From assembly GCA_019690095.1 (NCBI GenBank), contig JADGGD010000005.1, positions 1 to 63,335 on the forward strand: a stretch of DNA of 63,335 nucleotides, in the 5' to 3' direction. The stretch's first letter is position 1; each line of letters begins with the position of its first letter. Below the pieces are notes generated by a model. It did not search any database, was not told the DNA's origin, and saw only the letters and a program-made list of their open reading frames with translations. The DNA comes from Chloroflexota bacterium. Lineage in GTDB: Bacteria; Chloroflexota; UBA6077; FW602-bin22; CADDYW01. The translations under genes were made by a program, and so were the position numbers. Shown in pieces: positions 34,979 to 42,790 of this stretch.

Positions 34979-35680
34979 TCAGAGCTTGATTCGCTTGAAT
35001 GCCTCAGCGTATTCCATGCCGTGGTCCTTCGCTGCCTGACGGAGCCCATCGCGGACGCGTTCCGCGAGGCGTTCAAGGCGGTCGCCTACCTGGCTGACGT
35101 GGCAACGCAGGGCGGCGATGCGGCGGTCGACGGTTTCGGTTACATCCTCCCAGTAGTCTGGCGCCTCAGACCAGAACAGGTATACCTCCTTGACCCGCCA
35201 CGGCTGTCGCTCGCCAAGAAGTTGCTCTGGGAAGATGTACCACTCGCGCGCGGCAAAGATCGCGTCGAGGGCGGCCTGACCGGCGGCGCGGTGATCGGGA
35301 TGGAGCTGGTAATGGCGCCAGGGATCGATGGTGACAACAATCTCTGGCTGACGCTCCCGAAGGATCAGGGCGAGACGGCGGCGGAGGTCCAGCGTGTTCT
35401 CGAGGATGCCGTCCGGGTAGTTCAGGTAGATTACTTCCTTCACCCCCAGGACTTCTGCCGCCGCACGCTGTTCTTCTTCCCGTCGAGCCGCGATCTGGCC
35501 TGGGCGTACCTCGGGGTCGTGGCATCCTTTGTCGCCGCTGGTAAGCAGGAGATAGGTGATCTCCCGCCCCATCGCCGCCCACTTTGCGATTGTCGCGGCG
35601 CACCCAAACTCTGGATCATCGGGATGCGCCGCAATCACCATGACCCGTCGTAGTTCTTCCTGCTGTTCGGGTTCGGACAC
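34979..35680 (-). CDS. PIG-L family (LmbE-like) deacetylase
   Basis: A 233-residue zinc-dependent deacetylase-like protein. The signature AAHPDDPEFGCAATIAKWA holds the zinc-binding HPDD, and HPDHRAAGQAALDAI gives the second histidine pair. Relatives remove acetyl groups from N-acetylglucosamine-containing substrates, including bacillithiol and mycothiol precursors; the substrate here cannot be told. GTG 35680 is chosen, with GGGAGG about 7 nt upstream. It may head the operon with the HLRG and GMC genes (109-bp gap). Confidence 0.88.
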   Translation of the reverse strand: MSEPEQQEELRRVMVIAAHPDDPEFGCAATIAKWAAMGREITYLLLTSGDKGCHDPEVRPGQIAARREEEQRAAAEVLGVKEVIYLNYPDGILENTLDLRRRLALILRERQPEIVVTIDPWRHYQLHPDHRAAGQAALDAIFAAREWYIFPEQLLGERQPWRVKEVYLFWSEAPDYWEDVTETVDRRIAALRCHVSQVGDRLERLAERVRDGLRQAAKDHGMEYAEAFKRIKL

Positions 35681-35896
35681 CGTGTTCCTCCCTGTGCGTT
35701 CGTCGTCTCTATCAATCCTTGCGTGCGGCTTGCCGTTTTCTGCAGTCTGCCCCGGCCTGCCTCCGGGGCCGTATTCGGCTTCATACATATTGTCCCTGTG
35801 TTGGGGCTCTTCCCTGCCGTGATGCCGCCTGATGCGGTTTGCTCGGGTGATCCTGTGCGGGTCTGTACCACCGCTGTCGTCGCCCCGTGATCACAG

Positions 35897-37114
35897 TCAA
35901 GGTCGACGGCCAGGATCCGGTTGCCCCTCGGTGGTATCTGCCAGGGCGAGTGTCGCCAGAATCTCGGCTGCCCGGGCGACCTCCTCGAGGGCGATCGACT
36001 CGTTGCGGGTGTGAGCCTCATCTATGCTACCCGGCCCGAACACGATCGTTGAGATCCCTCTCTCGGTGAGGGTGCCGGCATCGGTGCCGAAACTCACGCC
36101 GCCAATTGACGAGCGGCCGAGCACGGCCTCGGCCGCGTGCCGTGCTGCACGGACGATCGGGGCGTCTGGTGCAGTGTCCAGGGGCGGATCGATGATAAAT
36201 GGCGTATCCAGGATAAAGCGGACTCCATCGATCTTCTCGGCGAGCTGTGCCACCAGGGCGCGGGTCTCCGCGTCGACCGTCAGCGGATCTTCCCCGGGGA
36301 TTGTGCGCCGATCAATCTCAACAATGCACTCCTCCGGGATGACATTGGCTGCGACCCCTCCATGGATCGTGCATATGTTAAGAACAGGAGCGCCGGTCAA
36401 GGGATGGCGGCGTTCTTGAAGGAGCGATCTGCTGGCGTGACGGAGTCCGGTCAGAAGATCGACCATTGCGTCAATGGCGTTGACGCCCAGATCGGTACGG
36501 GAGCTGTGAGCAGAGCGGCCACGTGCGGCGAGCCGCCAGCGGATACATCCCATATGGGCTACAACTACCGTTAGCCCTGTTGGTTCCCCGACCACCGCCG
36601 ACTCGGCCGCTACCCCCTGTTCCACCAGACGACGAACGCCGCGTGCCTGGTACTCCTCGTCGACCGTGGCCGCGAGCAGAACCGGACGCGGTGGCTGAAG
36701 ATCACGGTCTACCAGAAGCCTCAGGGCAAGCAGCATTGCCGCTAGCGTGCCCTTAACATCGCACGCTCCGCGGCCATAGAGCCGTCCGTCGACGACCCGA
36801 GCGTCGAAGGGGTCGGGCTCGCCACTCCATCCGGGAACGGTATCCATATGGCACTCGAACAGCAGGCCGTGATTCGGTGTGCGCCCCGGCAGGGTGATCA
36901 GGAGGTTATGGCGATCCGGAAGAACCGGTTGGCGCGTCACCTCCAGCCCCAGGGAGCGAGCATACTGCTCGATGTAATCGGCGACCCGGGCCTCACCGAA
37001 AGGAGGATCTGTCGTCTGGTCGTGCATGGGATTGACGCTCGGGATCGCCACGAGGTCGCTCAGGAGCGCTGCCACCTGATCGTGGCTCACTGCTCCGCGG
37101 AGTCGGGGTACCAC
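35897..37114 (-). CDS. M20 family metallopeptidase (ArgE/DapE-like)
   Basis: A 405-residue zinc hydrolase. The catalytic domain shows ECHMDTVPGWSGEPDPF (His and Asp ligands), LYGRGACDVKGTLAAML and VDEEYQARGVRRLVEQG (catalytic Glu pair). The dimerisation domain lies between, and a late GTDAGTLTERGISTIVFGPG carries the last ligand region. Such enzymes cleave N-acyl amino acids or N-succinyl-diaminopimelate. No amino-acid biosynthesis gene is adjacent, so the substrate is open. Confidence 0.9.
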   Translation of the reverse strand: MVPRLRGAVSHDQVAALLSDLVAIPSVNPMHDQTTDPPFGEARVADYIEQYARSLGLEVTRQPVLPDRHNLLITLPGRTPNHGLLFECHMDTVPGWSGEPDPFDARVVDGRLYGRGACDVKGTLAAMLLALRLLVDRDLQPPRPVLLAATVDEEYQARGVRRLVEQGVAAESAVVGEPTGLTVVVAHMGCIRWRLAARGRSAHSSRTDLGVNAIDAMVDLLTGLRHASRSLLQERRHPLTGAPVLNICTIHGGVAANVIPEECIVEIDRRTIPGEDPLTVDAETRALVAQLAEKIDGVRFILDTPFIIDPPLDTAPDAPIVRAARHAAEAVLGRSSIGGVSFGTDAGTLTERGISTIVFGPGSIDEAHTRNESIALEEVARAAEILATLALADTTEGQPDPGRRP

Positions 37115-37660
37115 GCTTCCTCAGTCTCCTCCAGATTTTGCCGGTGCGAAGGGCGAGCGGCCTCACGATGTATGCGGCGGAATGTTGCCCGGGATGGGAT
37201 GTCATCCTCCAGGGTTGAGCAGGGGTGAGAAACTCCTCGGCACCATCTGCTCATCAAAACGGCCCGCGCCCGGCGCGATCCGTGTTTGGCCAGCGCGGTC
37301 TTGTTCCGTCACACGAGTGAACTGGACGGCTGGATGACCCTCCACATCGTCGGCACGCTACCACGTGCGCGACCTTCGTGTCAAGGAATCTATGTCGTGT
37401 GGATTCCTGCATAAGCAGAGTCAAGCGAGGTCGCTCATCCGAGAAGCCGACGTGCCCTGCCGGACCGGGAGCGTCTGCCACCTGTTGGCAATCCTGGGGT
37501 GGCACCCCGGATTATTTTCGGCGATAATTCACCATCAGAGCGGGCGGCCAGCACCTTCTGTGCTCCCTCGCGGTCGCACACGGTGAGGCGGCGTTCAACA
37601 CGGGCTGGCACGGCCTGGATGGGGTCCGGAAGATCAGTCAGATTGAGTCATTCAGCTACG
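37115..37660. other. Gene-poor stretch, possible remnant region
   Basis: About 550 bases between the M20 gene and the 22-bp tandem repeat. Short frames exist on both strands but none resembles a family or has a good ribosome site. It holds a GGGGT/ACCCC inverted repeat near 37497-37509. The tandem repeat at its right edge hints at a former mobile element, but no transposase sequence was recognised. Confidence 0.45.
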
Positions 37661-37704
37661 GTGGATCACTTAGTCTGGTAAGGTGGATCACTTAGTCTGG
37701 TAAG
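37661..37704. repeat. 22-bp tandem direct repeat (two copies)
   Basis: Two identical 22-bp units, each beginning GTGGATCACTTAGTC and ending TGGTAAG, lie head to tail (37661-37682 and 37683-37704), just before the thioesterase Shine-Dalgarno. Repeated GTGG-TCA-TT units are reminiscent of the multiple terminal repeats of IS21-type elements; that link is by eye only. Confidence 0.85.
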
Positions 37705-37721
37705 GAGGAAGGCGCGCCTTG

Positions 37722-38159
37722 ATGGCCGGTGAAGGGGACGTGCGGGATCAGAGCGGACAGGCTTACCGGCGGTGCTTCGCGTGCGGGACAGAGAATCCCA
37801 TCGGGCTGCACCTGAGATTCCGCCAGGAGGATGGAGGGGTTACTGCAGAGTTCCGTCCGCGCCCGGAGCTGCAGGGCTGGGATGGTATGCTTCATGGTGG
37901 CATTATCCTGACGCTCTTGGACGAAACCCTGGCTTATGCCGCAATCTACGCCGTTGGGCCGGCGGTGACTGCGGAGATCCGGGCGCGCCTGCGGCGCCCG
38001 GCCCCGCTTGACGAGACCTACCATCTGCGAGGAGTTGTCACCCGAACGCGTCTGGGTATGATCCAGGGGCAGGCAGCAGTCACCGACAGCGCCGGGCGCC
38101 TGATTGCCGAGGCGGAAGGAAAGTTCATGGTGATGTCACCGGCGTCAGGCGTGGTATAA
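37722..38159 (+). CDS. PaaI/YbgC-type hot-dog thioesterase
   Basis: A 145-residue single hot-dog domain protein with CFACGTENPIGLHLRF near the N-terminus and the active-site segment GWDGMLHGGIILTLLDETLAYA, as in PaaI-like acyl-CoA thioesterases. It should hydrolyse small or aromatic acyl-CoA thioesters; the substrate is unknown. GGAGG (37704-37708) is 13 nt from ATG 37722 and 10 nt from an in-frame TTG at 37719, so TTG may be the true start. Confidence 0.85.
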   Translation: MAGEGDVRDQSGQAYRRCFACGTENPIGLHLRFRQEDGGVTAEFRPRPELQGWDGMLHGGIILTLLDETLAYAAIYAVGPAVTAEIRARLRRPAPLDETYHLRGVVTRTRLGMIQGQAAVTDSAGRLIAEAEGKFMVMSPASGVV

Positions 38160-38160
38160 T
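38155..38160 (+). promoter_or_regulatory. Possible -10 element directly before smpB
   Basis: A perfect TATAAT ends 5 bases before the smpB ATG at 38166, so a transcript from it would begin at or next to the start codon and be leaderless. It overlaps the thioesterase stop. No convincing -35 is present and chance cannot be excluded. Confidence 0.35.
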
Positions 38161-38165
38161 GAAGT

Positions 38166-38621
38166 ATGGATCGCTCCGAGATCAAAGTTGTTGCCCTGAA
38201 CCGCCGGGCACGCCACGATTACTTTATCCTGGATACGTACGAAGCCGGCATCGTCCTGACCGGTCCGGAGATCAAATCGGTCCGTGCCGGTAACGTCAGT
38301 CTCCAGGAAGGCTTTGCTCGCATCGAGAACGGTGAGGCCTGGCTGGAAGAGGTTTATATCGCGCCTTACCAGTTCGGTGGATGGGTCAACCCTCCGAGCA
38401 AGCGGCGGCGGAAGCTGCTCCTGCATCGCGAGGAGATTCGAGCTCTCCAGGCCAAGACGCGCGAGAAAGGGCTGACCCTGGTGCCGCTGCGGCTGTATTT
38501 GAAGCGCGGTCGTGCAAAAGTCGAGCTGGGACTGGCGCGAGGTAAGCATCTCTACGATAAGCGCGAAGCGATGGCGAAGCGGGAAGCTGAGCGCGCAATC
38601 GAGCGTGCCCTTCGCCGGTAG
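38166..38621 (+). CDS. smpB: SsrA-binding protein SmpB
   Basis: A 151-residue tmRNA partner that carries tmRNA to stalled ribosomes. Typical segments are VALNRRARHDYFILDTYEAGIVLTG, EIKSVRAGNVSLQEGF and the C-terminal ARGKHLYDKREAMAKREAER, the basic tail that enters the mRNA channel. The tmRNA gene begins 58 bp downstream, so the two partners are adjacent. There is no Shine-Dalgarno before the ATG. Confidence 0.97.
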   Translation: MDRSEIKVVALNRRARHDYFILDTYEAGIVLTGPEIKSVRAGNVSLQEGFARIENGEAWLEEVYIAPYQFGGWVNPPSKRRRKLLLHREEIRALQAKTREKGLTLVPLRLYLKRGRAKVELGLARGKHLYDKREAMAKREAERAIERALRR

Positions 38622-38679
38622 CTGTGTCAGGCGTGCTCGATGCGGCGGGTGCACGACGGGATCGCGGAGCCCAGGACAA

Positions 38680-39036
38680 GGGGATGATCGGTTTCGACGG
38701 CGGAGGAAGGCTAGCGATAGCAAGCCGAGGTGCCGGTAGGGTCACTCGTTAAACAACCGGCAAGCCAGTAACTGGCAATCGCGAACTAGCTCTCGCGGCC
38801 TAATCAGGCCGTGACGTCTGCCCTGACCTCGCCCCGATGGGTCGGGAGCGGACGCCGAACAGTCGGGGTGCTCTCGCGAGGGCGCGGGCGAATCGCGAGC
38901 TAAGACCAGCCCGATAGTGCCGATCAATCACGTCAGCGGGATTGGTCGGGGCGACAGCTCTGAACGCTGACTAAGCTTGTAGCAGATCGCTGGCCCAGTT
39001 CGTCGGACCCGGGTTCGACTCCCGGCATCTCCACCA
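38680..39036 (+). ncRNA. ssrA: Transfer-messenger RNA (tmRNA)
   Basis: The 5' end GGGGATGATCGGTTTCGAC and the 3' end GGGTTCGACTCCCGGCATCTCCACCA-type tRNA half are both present; GGGGATG (38680-38686) pairs with CATCTCC (39026-39032) and CCA is encoded. The tag reading frame 38759-38803 encodes GKPVTGNRELALAA and ends with TAA; the ALAA end is the usual protease signal. About 357 nt, one-piece type. Confidence 0.96.
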
Positions 39037-39038
39037 TC

Positions 39039-39070
39039 GAGGCACCTGCAAACAGGTGCCTCTTCTGCTT
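39039..39070 (+). terminator. Terminator of ssrA
   Basis: GAGGCACCTG (39039-39048) and CAGGTGCCTC (39053-39062) form a perfect 10-bp stem with a CAAA loop, followed by TTCTGCTT, two bases after the tmRNA CCA. Confidence 0.85.
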
Positions 39071-39211
39071 AATGGGCCTCTCCAGGGCCCGTTCAGTCGA
39101 TCGGATGTTGCGCCGTGCCCGCGTGCACGGTCAGTTATCGCTGCCTCCCGCGGTCTGCCTGTTCCCCAGTGGACCGGCGAGATCCCATCGGACACCGTGG
39201 TGGAACTGCTT

Positions 39212-40468
39212 TCATTCGCCGCGGCTGGGATGGCGCATCCGGTCGTAGTCGATAGCGCGCGCACACCCTTCGACATCGTCTGGGTCGAGCACTGGCCGGT
39301 TTACTTCAATCGTATCAGTGTTCAGCAAGTCCGATCCGGTAAGGAACAGGACGATCTCGGAATCCGGATCGATCTCTCCTGCGCGAATCAGGCGCTGGAG
39401 CCCGGCAACCGTCGCAGCGGCCTCGGGCGATACAGACATGCCTTCCGTCCGGGCAAGGTCCCGCATGGCCTCTCCGATCTCCTCATCACTGACCGCAACG
39501 GCAGTACCGCCACTGGCCCGGATCGCGGCCAGGATCAGGTAGTCACCGATGGCTGCAGGCACGCGCAGGCCCGCGGCCATCGTATGCGGGTCCGGCCAGG
39601 GTGCGGCCCGGGTATCACCCCTGGCGTAGGCCTGGACGATCGGAGCGCATCCGCTCGCCTGGACGCTCACCATCCGGGGGCGCTTTGATCCGATCCAACC
39701 GAGTTCTTCCAGTTCCTCAAACGCCTTCCACATCCCAACGATGCCGGTGCCGCCGCCGGTTGGGTAAACGATGACATCTGGCAGACGCCAGCCAAGCTGC
39801 TCGGCCAGCTCGTAACCCATCGTTTTCTTCCCTTCGGCCCGGTACGGCTCGCGCAGCGTTGAAAGGTCAAACCAGCCGCGTGTCGGACTCTCCCGCTGGA
39901 CGATGCGCCCACAATCGTTGATCAGGCCGCGGACCAGGAACAGATTGGCGCCATAGGCAAGGCAGGTGGCCTGATTTGCCAGCGGCGCGTCCGACGGCAT
40001 GAAGACGTAGGCAGCGAGCCCGGCGCGCGCGGCGTAGGCGCTCATGGCGCTGGCCGCGTTCCCGGCCGATGGCACAGCCAGGGCGCGTGCCCCAAGCTCA
40101 ACAGCCCGCGACACCGCCACCGCCATCCCCCGTGCCTTAAAGCTGCCGGTGGGATTCAGCCCTTCATCCTTGACCAGTAGCCGTCTGCAACCCAGCGCCC
40201 GCCCCAGGCGGGGAGCCGGGAGAAGGGGCGTCCAGCCCTCGCCGAGTGTCACGATGTGCACCGGATCGCGGACCGGCAGAAGCTCACGGTATCGCCAGAG
40301 ACTGGCCACTCGACCGACAAGGTCGGCCGGCCGCACTGCGGCGCGAGCCCGTCCGAGGTCATACCGCGCGAGCAGGACTTTCCCGCAAGATGGACAGATG
40401 GACTGCTGGCGGTCAGCGTCGACGGTTAACCCGCAGGCTGAACACTCGAGGTGGCTGAGGAAACTCAT
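39212..40468 (-). CDS. thrC: Threonine synthase
   Basis: A 418-residue PLP enzyme that turns O-phosphohomoserine into threonine. An N-terminal zinc-ribbon-like segment (CSACG...CPSCG) is typical of the class with that extension. The PLP lysine is in NPTGSFKARGMAVAV, and the phosphate-binding loop in SAGNAASAMSAYAARAG. GAGGAGAGGAG lies directly before the ATG at 40468. A cysteate synthase or another fold II enzyme is a less likely reading. Convergent with tmRNA. Confidence 0.9.
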   Translation of the reverse strand: MSFLSHLECSACGLTVDADRQQSICPSCGKVLLARYDLGRARAAVRPADLVGRVASLWRYRELLPVRDPVHIVTLGEGWTPLLPAPRLGRALGCRRLLVKDEGLNPTGSFKARGMAVAVSRAVELGARALAVPSAGNAASAMSAYAARAGLAAYVFMPSDAPLANQATCLAYGANLFLVRGLINDCGRIVQRESPTRGWFDLSTLREPYRAEGKKTMGYELAEQLGWRLPDVIVYPTGGGTGIVGMWKAFEELEELGWIGSKRPRMVSVQASGCAPIVQAYARGDTRAAPWPDPHTMAAGLRVPAAIGDYLILAAIRASGGTAVAVSDEEIGEAMRDLARTEGMSVSPEAAATVAGLQRLIRAGEIDPDSEIVLFLTGSDLLNTDTIEVNRPVLDPDDVEGCARAIDYDRMRHPSRGE

Positions 40469-40500
40469 TCTCCTCTCCTCACAACCGCGCCCGGCTCTCC

Positions 40501-40530
40501 TTGACAAGCCGGGGAATCTCTCCGTATTCT
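40501..40530 (+). promoter_or_regulatory. Promoter of the bS22-like gene
   Basis: TTGACA (40501-40506), 18 bp, TATTCT (40525-40530). A small hairpin TTCTCTC/GAGAGAA overlaps the predicted start of the transcript (40527-40545). The thrC start lies 33 bp away in the other direction. Confidence 0.6.
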
Positions 40531-40566
40531 CTCTCCGTGAGAGAATAACCGGGATGGAGATCGCGC

Positions 40567-40662
40567 TTGAGCTCGGTTGTCAAGAAGCGGCGCAAGAAGA
40601 TGAATAAGCATAAGTACCGCAAGCGGCTCCGCCGGGAGCGCTGGAAGCGCCGTCACGGTTAA
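40567..40662 (+). CDS. AURKAIP1/COX24-type small ribosomal protein (bS22-like), 31 aa
   Basis: A TTG start at 40567, 6 nt after GGAGA, opens a 31-codon frame reading MSSVVKKRRKKMNKHKYRK and ending RWKRRHG. The VVKKRRKKMxKxKxRKxLxRxRxxRR pattern is that of the COX24/AURKAIP1 family, whose mycobacterial member is ribosomal protein bS22. It should bind 16S rRNA in the small subunit. It has its own promoter and a strong terminator, so it is a single-gene unit. It is too short to be found by ordinary gene callers. Confidence 0.82.
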   Translation: MSSVVKKRRKKMNKHKYRKRLRRERWKRRHG

Positions 40663-40716
40663 AGGTTAAAGACGGTCCGCGTCTCCCGACAAGACGGCAG
40701 TGTCTCTGCGGAGATA

Positions 40717-40750
40717 GGGAGGAGGCTATCTGCCTCCTCCCTGTTTTCTT
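40717..40750 (+). terminator. Terminator after the bS22-like gene
   Basis: GGGAGGAGGC (40717-40726) and GCCTCCTCCC (40732-40741) make a perfect 10-bp stem with a 5-nt loop, followed by TGTTTTCTT. It also separates this gene from the convergent FAA hydrolase gene. Confidence 0.88.
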
Positions 40751-41678
40751 ACTCTGGTTCCGCGATGACCGGATTTTCCAGAACGCCGAGGCCGGCGACC
40801 TCGACACGGACCACGTCGCCCGGCTTGAGGAAGCGCGGCGGCTTCCGTGCCATGCCTACGCCGCTGGGGGTGCCGGTGGAGATGATGTCGCCCGGTTCCA
40901 GCGTAATCGTCCGGCTGATGTGGTGGACGAGGAAGGGAATGTTAAAGATGAGCTGGCGCGTGTTGGAGTTCTGCATGAGCTCGCCATTAACATAGCACCG
41001 GATATCAAGCCCGTGCGGATCCGGAATCTCATCCCGAGTAACCAGGTAGGGACCGCACGGGGCGAAGGTATCCGGGCTCTTGCCTTTGAAAAACTGGCTG
41101 GTCTCCTGCTGGAGATCGCGAGCGCTCACGTCGTTCAGATTCATATAGCCCGCGACGTAATCCATGGCCCGGTCGAGCGGAACGTGCTTGGCACGCCGTC
41201 CGATCACGAACGCGAGCTCCGCCTCGTAGTCGACTTTCTCCGAGGCGCGCGGGAGGATGATCGGGTCACCGGTGCCGATGATCGTATTGGCGAACTTCGC
41301 GAAGAGGAGGGGAGACTTCGGGAGTTCCGAACCGCTCTCGGCCGCATGGTCGGCGTAGTTCAGTCCGAGGCAGATGATCTTACCGGGGCGCGGAATTGGC
41401 GCATTGATCTTGACCTGACCGACCTCATAGACGATCGTCTGGCCGTCTGGACCGGTGGGCCGCTGGCCCGCGGTGAGAGCTGAAGCGACCCATTCCTGGA
41501 TCCGCCGCGCTGTCTGCAGCGCTTCATCGCCCATCTCGAGGATCTCGCGTAAATCGCCCGGGAGCGATGTGCGCGCCGTCGGCAAAGCGCTCGCCGCGCG
41601 GGCCAGGTCCACGACAAAGCCGTTTACCTCCAGGCCCGCGGCTGTCCGCCCGGTAGCGGTGAACGTGAGTAGACGCAT
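40749..41678 (-). CDS. Fumarylacetoacetate hydrolase family protein
   Basis: A 309-residue FAH-domain enzyme. The N-terminal roughly 70 residues (RLLTFTATGRTAAGLEVNG) are the extra domain seen in many bacterial members. The catalytic domain has CLGLNYADHAAESG, the metal ligands in DYEAELAFVIG (E-x-E) and SARDLQ, and IISTGTPSGVG. Relatives are acylpyruvate hydrolases or 2-keto-4-pentenoate-pathway hydratases; the substrate is open. The ATG at 41678 follows AAGGGAGG. It stands alone. Confidence 0.9.
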   Translation of the reverse strand: MRLLTFTATGRTAAGLEVNGFVVDLARAASALPTARTSLPGDLREILEMGDEALQTARRIQEWVASALTAGQRPTGPDGQTIVYEVGQVKINAPIPRPGKIICLGLNYADHAAESGSELPKSPLLFAKFANTIIGTGDPIILPRASEKVDYEAELAFVIGRRAKHVPLDRAMDYVAGYMNLNDVSARDLQQETSQFFKGKSPDTFAPCGPYLVTRDEIPDPHGLDIRCYVNGELMQNSNTRQLIFNIPFLVHHISRTITLEPGDIISTGTPSGVGMARKPPRFLKPGDVVRVEVAGLGVLENPVIAEPE

Positions 41679-41815
41679 TCCTCCCTTTCTCCTTGATGTG
41701 ACAAAGCACGGCACCGTGGCTATTCAGCCGCGCGGGCGGCGGTGCCAGCGCGGTGGGACGCCTGGCATTGTAGCGCACGATGCCGCATTCTCCAAGTCGG
41801 TGCCGTCGTGGAAAA

Positions 41816-41844
41816 TTGGGGCGGCGAGGAATCGGCGCTATAAT
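41816..41844 (+). promoter_or_regulatory. Promoter of the PHP phosphatase operon
   Basis: TTGGGG (41816-41821), 17 bp, TATAAT (41839-41844), 43 bp before the GTG at 41888. It would drive the phosphatase, methyltransferase and UPF0182 genes, which overlap one another. Confidence 0.6.
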
Positions 41845-41887
41845 AGCAGAGATCGCTCGCGAATATCGGTGAGGGCGTGAGATTATC

Positions 41888-42790
41888 GTGAGGGAAGCAC
41901 CGCACTGGGGCCCAAGGAATCCGATCTCCAGCCTCCATACCCACAGCCGCTACTGCGATGGCGAGGGGGAGATCCGGGAATACATCGAGGCGGCCCTTGC
42001 GGAGGGGGTGGGCGCGTTCGGTGCCTCTGGACATGCTCCCCTCCCGTTTCCCTGCGATTACGCGATCCCGCTTACCGCCCTGGACCGCTACTGTACTGAG
42101 GTCCGCCGGCTCGCCGAGGTCTACGCGGACCGTCTCCCGGTTTACCTGGGGATCGAGCTTGACTACCTTCCTGGTCTGAGCGCCTTCTATGAAGGAGAAC
42201 TCCTCCGCCGCGATTTTGATTATCTCATCGCCTCGGTCCACTATGTCGCCGGGCCAGGAGGCACCCCCTGGACGTATGATGAAAGTGTCGAGCGGTTCAT
42301 CTCCGAGATCCAGGCGCGATACGGCGGCGATGCGCGGCCGGTCGTCGAGGACTACTACCGCCGTGTCTGTTCGATGGTTGACGAGGTGGCGGATTGGGGG
42401 GTACCGGCCGTGGTCGGTCATCTGGATCGGATTCGGCTCTGGAACCGCGACGACCGCTTCTTCCCGACATCTGGCCCGTGGTACGAAGATCTGGTCGAGA
42501 CGGCCCTCGCGGCCATTCAAAGGGCCGGACTCCCGGTCGAACTGAACACGTCGGGGTGGGCAAAGCCGGCGGGACAGCCTAATCCCGATCTTCCCCTTCT
42601 TCAGCGGTGTGCGCAGCGTGGCATTCCAGTCCTTCTAAGTTCGGATGCCCATCGCCCGCAGGATGTCGCGGCGCGATTCGATGAAGGGATGCGTCTGCTC
42701 GCCTTAGCCGGCATCCGTGAGATCGCAGTGCTCTCGGGCCGTCAATGGAAGCTGGCACCGCTCTCCCCGCGCTCGGCAGGCCCTTCATGA
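41888..42790 (+). CDS. PHP-domain phosphatase, histidinol-phosphatase (HisJ-like)
   Basis: A 300-residue PHP-fold metal-dependent enzyme. SLHTHSRYCDGEGEI gives the HxH...D ligands; GIELDYLP, IASVHYV, VVGHLDRIRLW and LLSSDAHRPQDV carry the others. This pattern matches HisJ, which dephosphorylates histidinol phosphate, although no his genes are near. The GTG at 41888 starts the protein. Its stop overlaps the next gene as ATGA. Confidence 0.85.
   Translation: MREAPHWGPRNPISSLHTHSRYCDGEGEIREYIEAALAEGVGAFGASGHAPLPFPCDYAIPLTALDRYCTEVRRLAEVYADRLPVYLGIELDYLPGLSAFYEGELLRRDFDYLIASVHYVAGPGGTPWTYDESVERFISEIQARYGGDARPVVEDYYRRVCSMVDEVADWGVPAVVGHLDRIRLWNRDDRFFPTSGPWYEDLVETALAAIQRAGLPVELNTSGWAKPAGQPNPDLPLLQRCAQRGIPVLLSSDAHRPQDVAARFDEGMRLLALAGIREIAVLSGRQWKLAPLSPRSAGPS

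Noticed and set aside
37254-37505. 83-codon minus-strand frame in the gene-poor gap
   Set aside because: No ribosome site and no recognisable family; two cysteine pairs look accidental.
37490-37520. T-box-like GGGGTGGCACCCCGG
   Set aside because: It is better explained as a small GGGGT/ACCCC inverted repeat; no specifier stem is seen and the next gene is a thioesterase.
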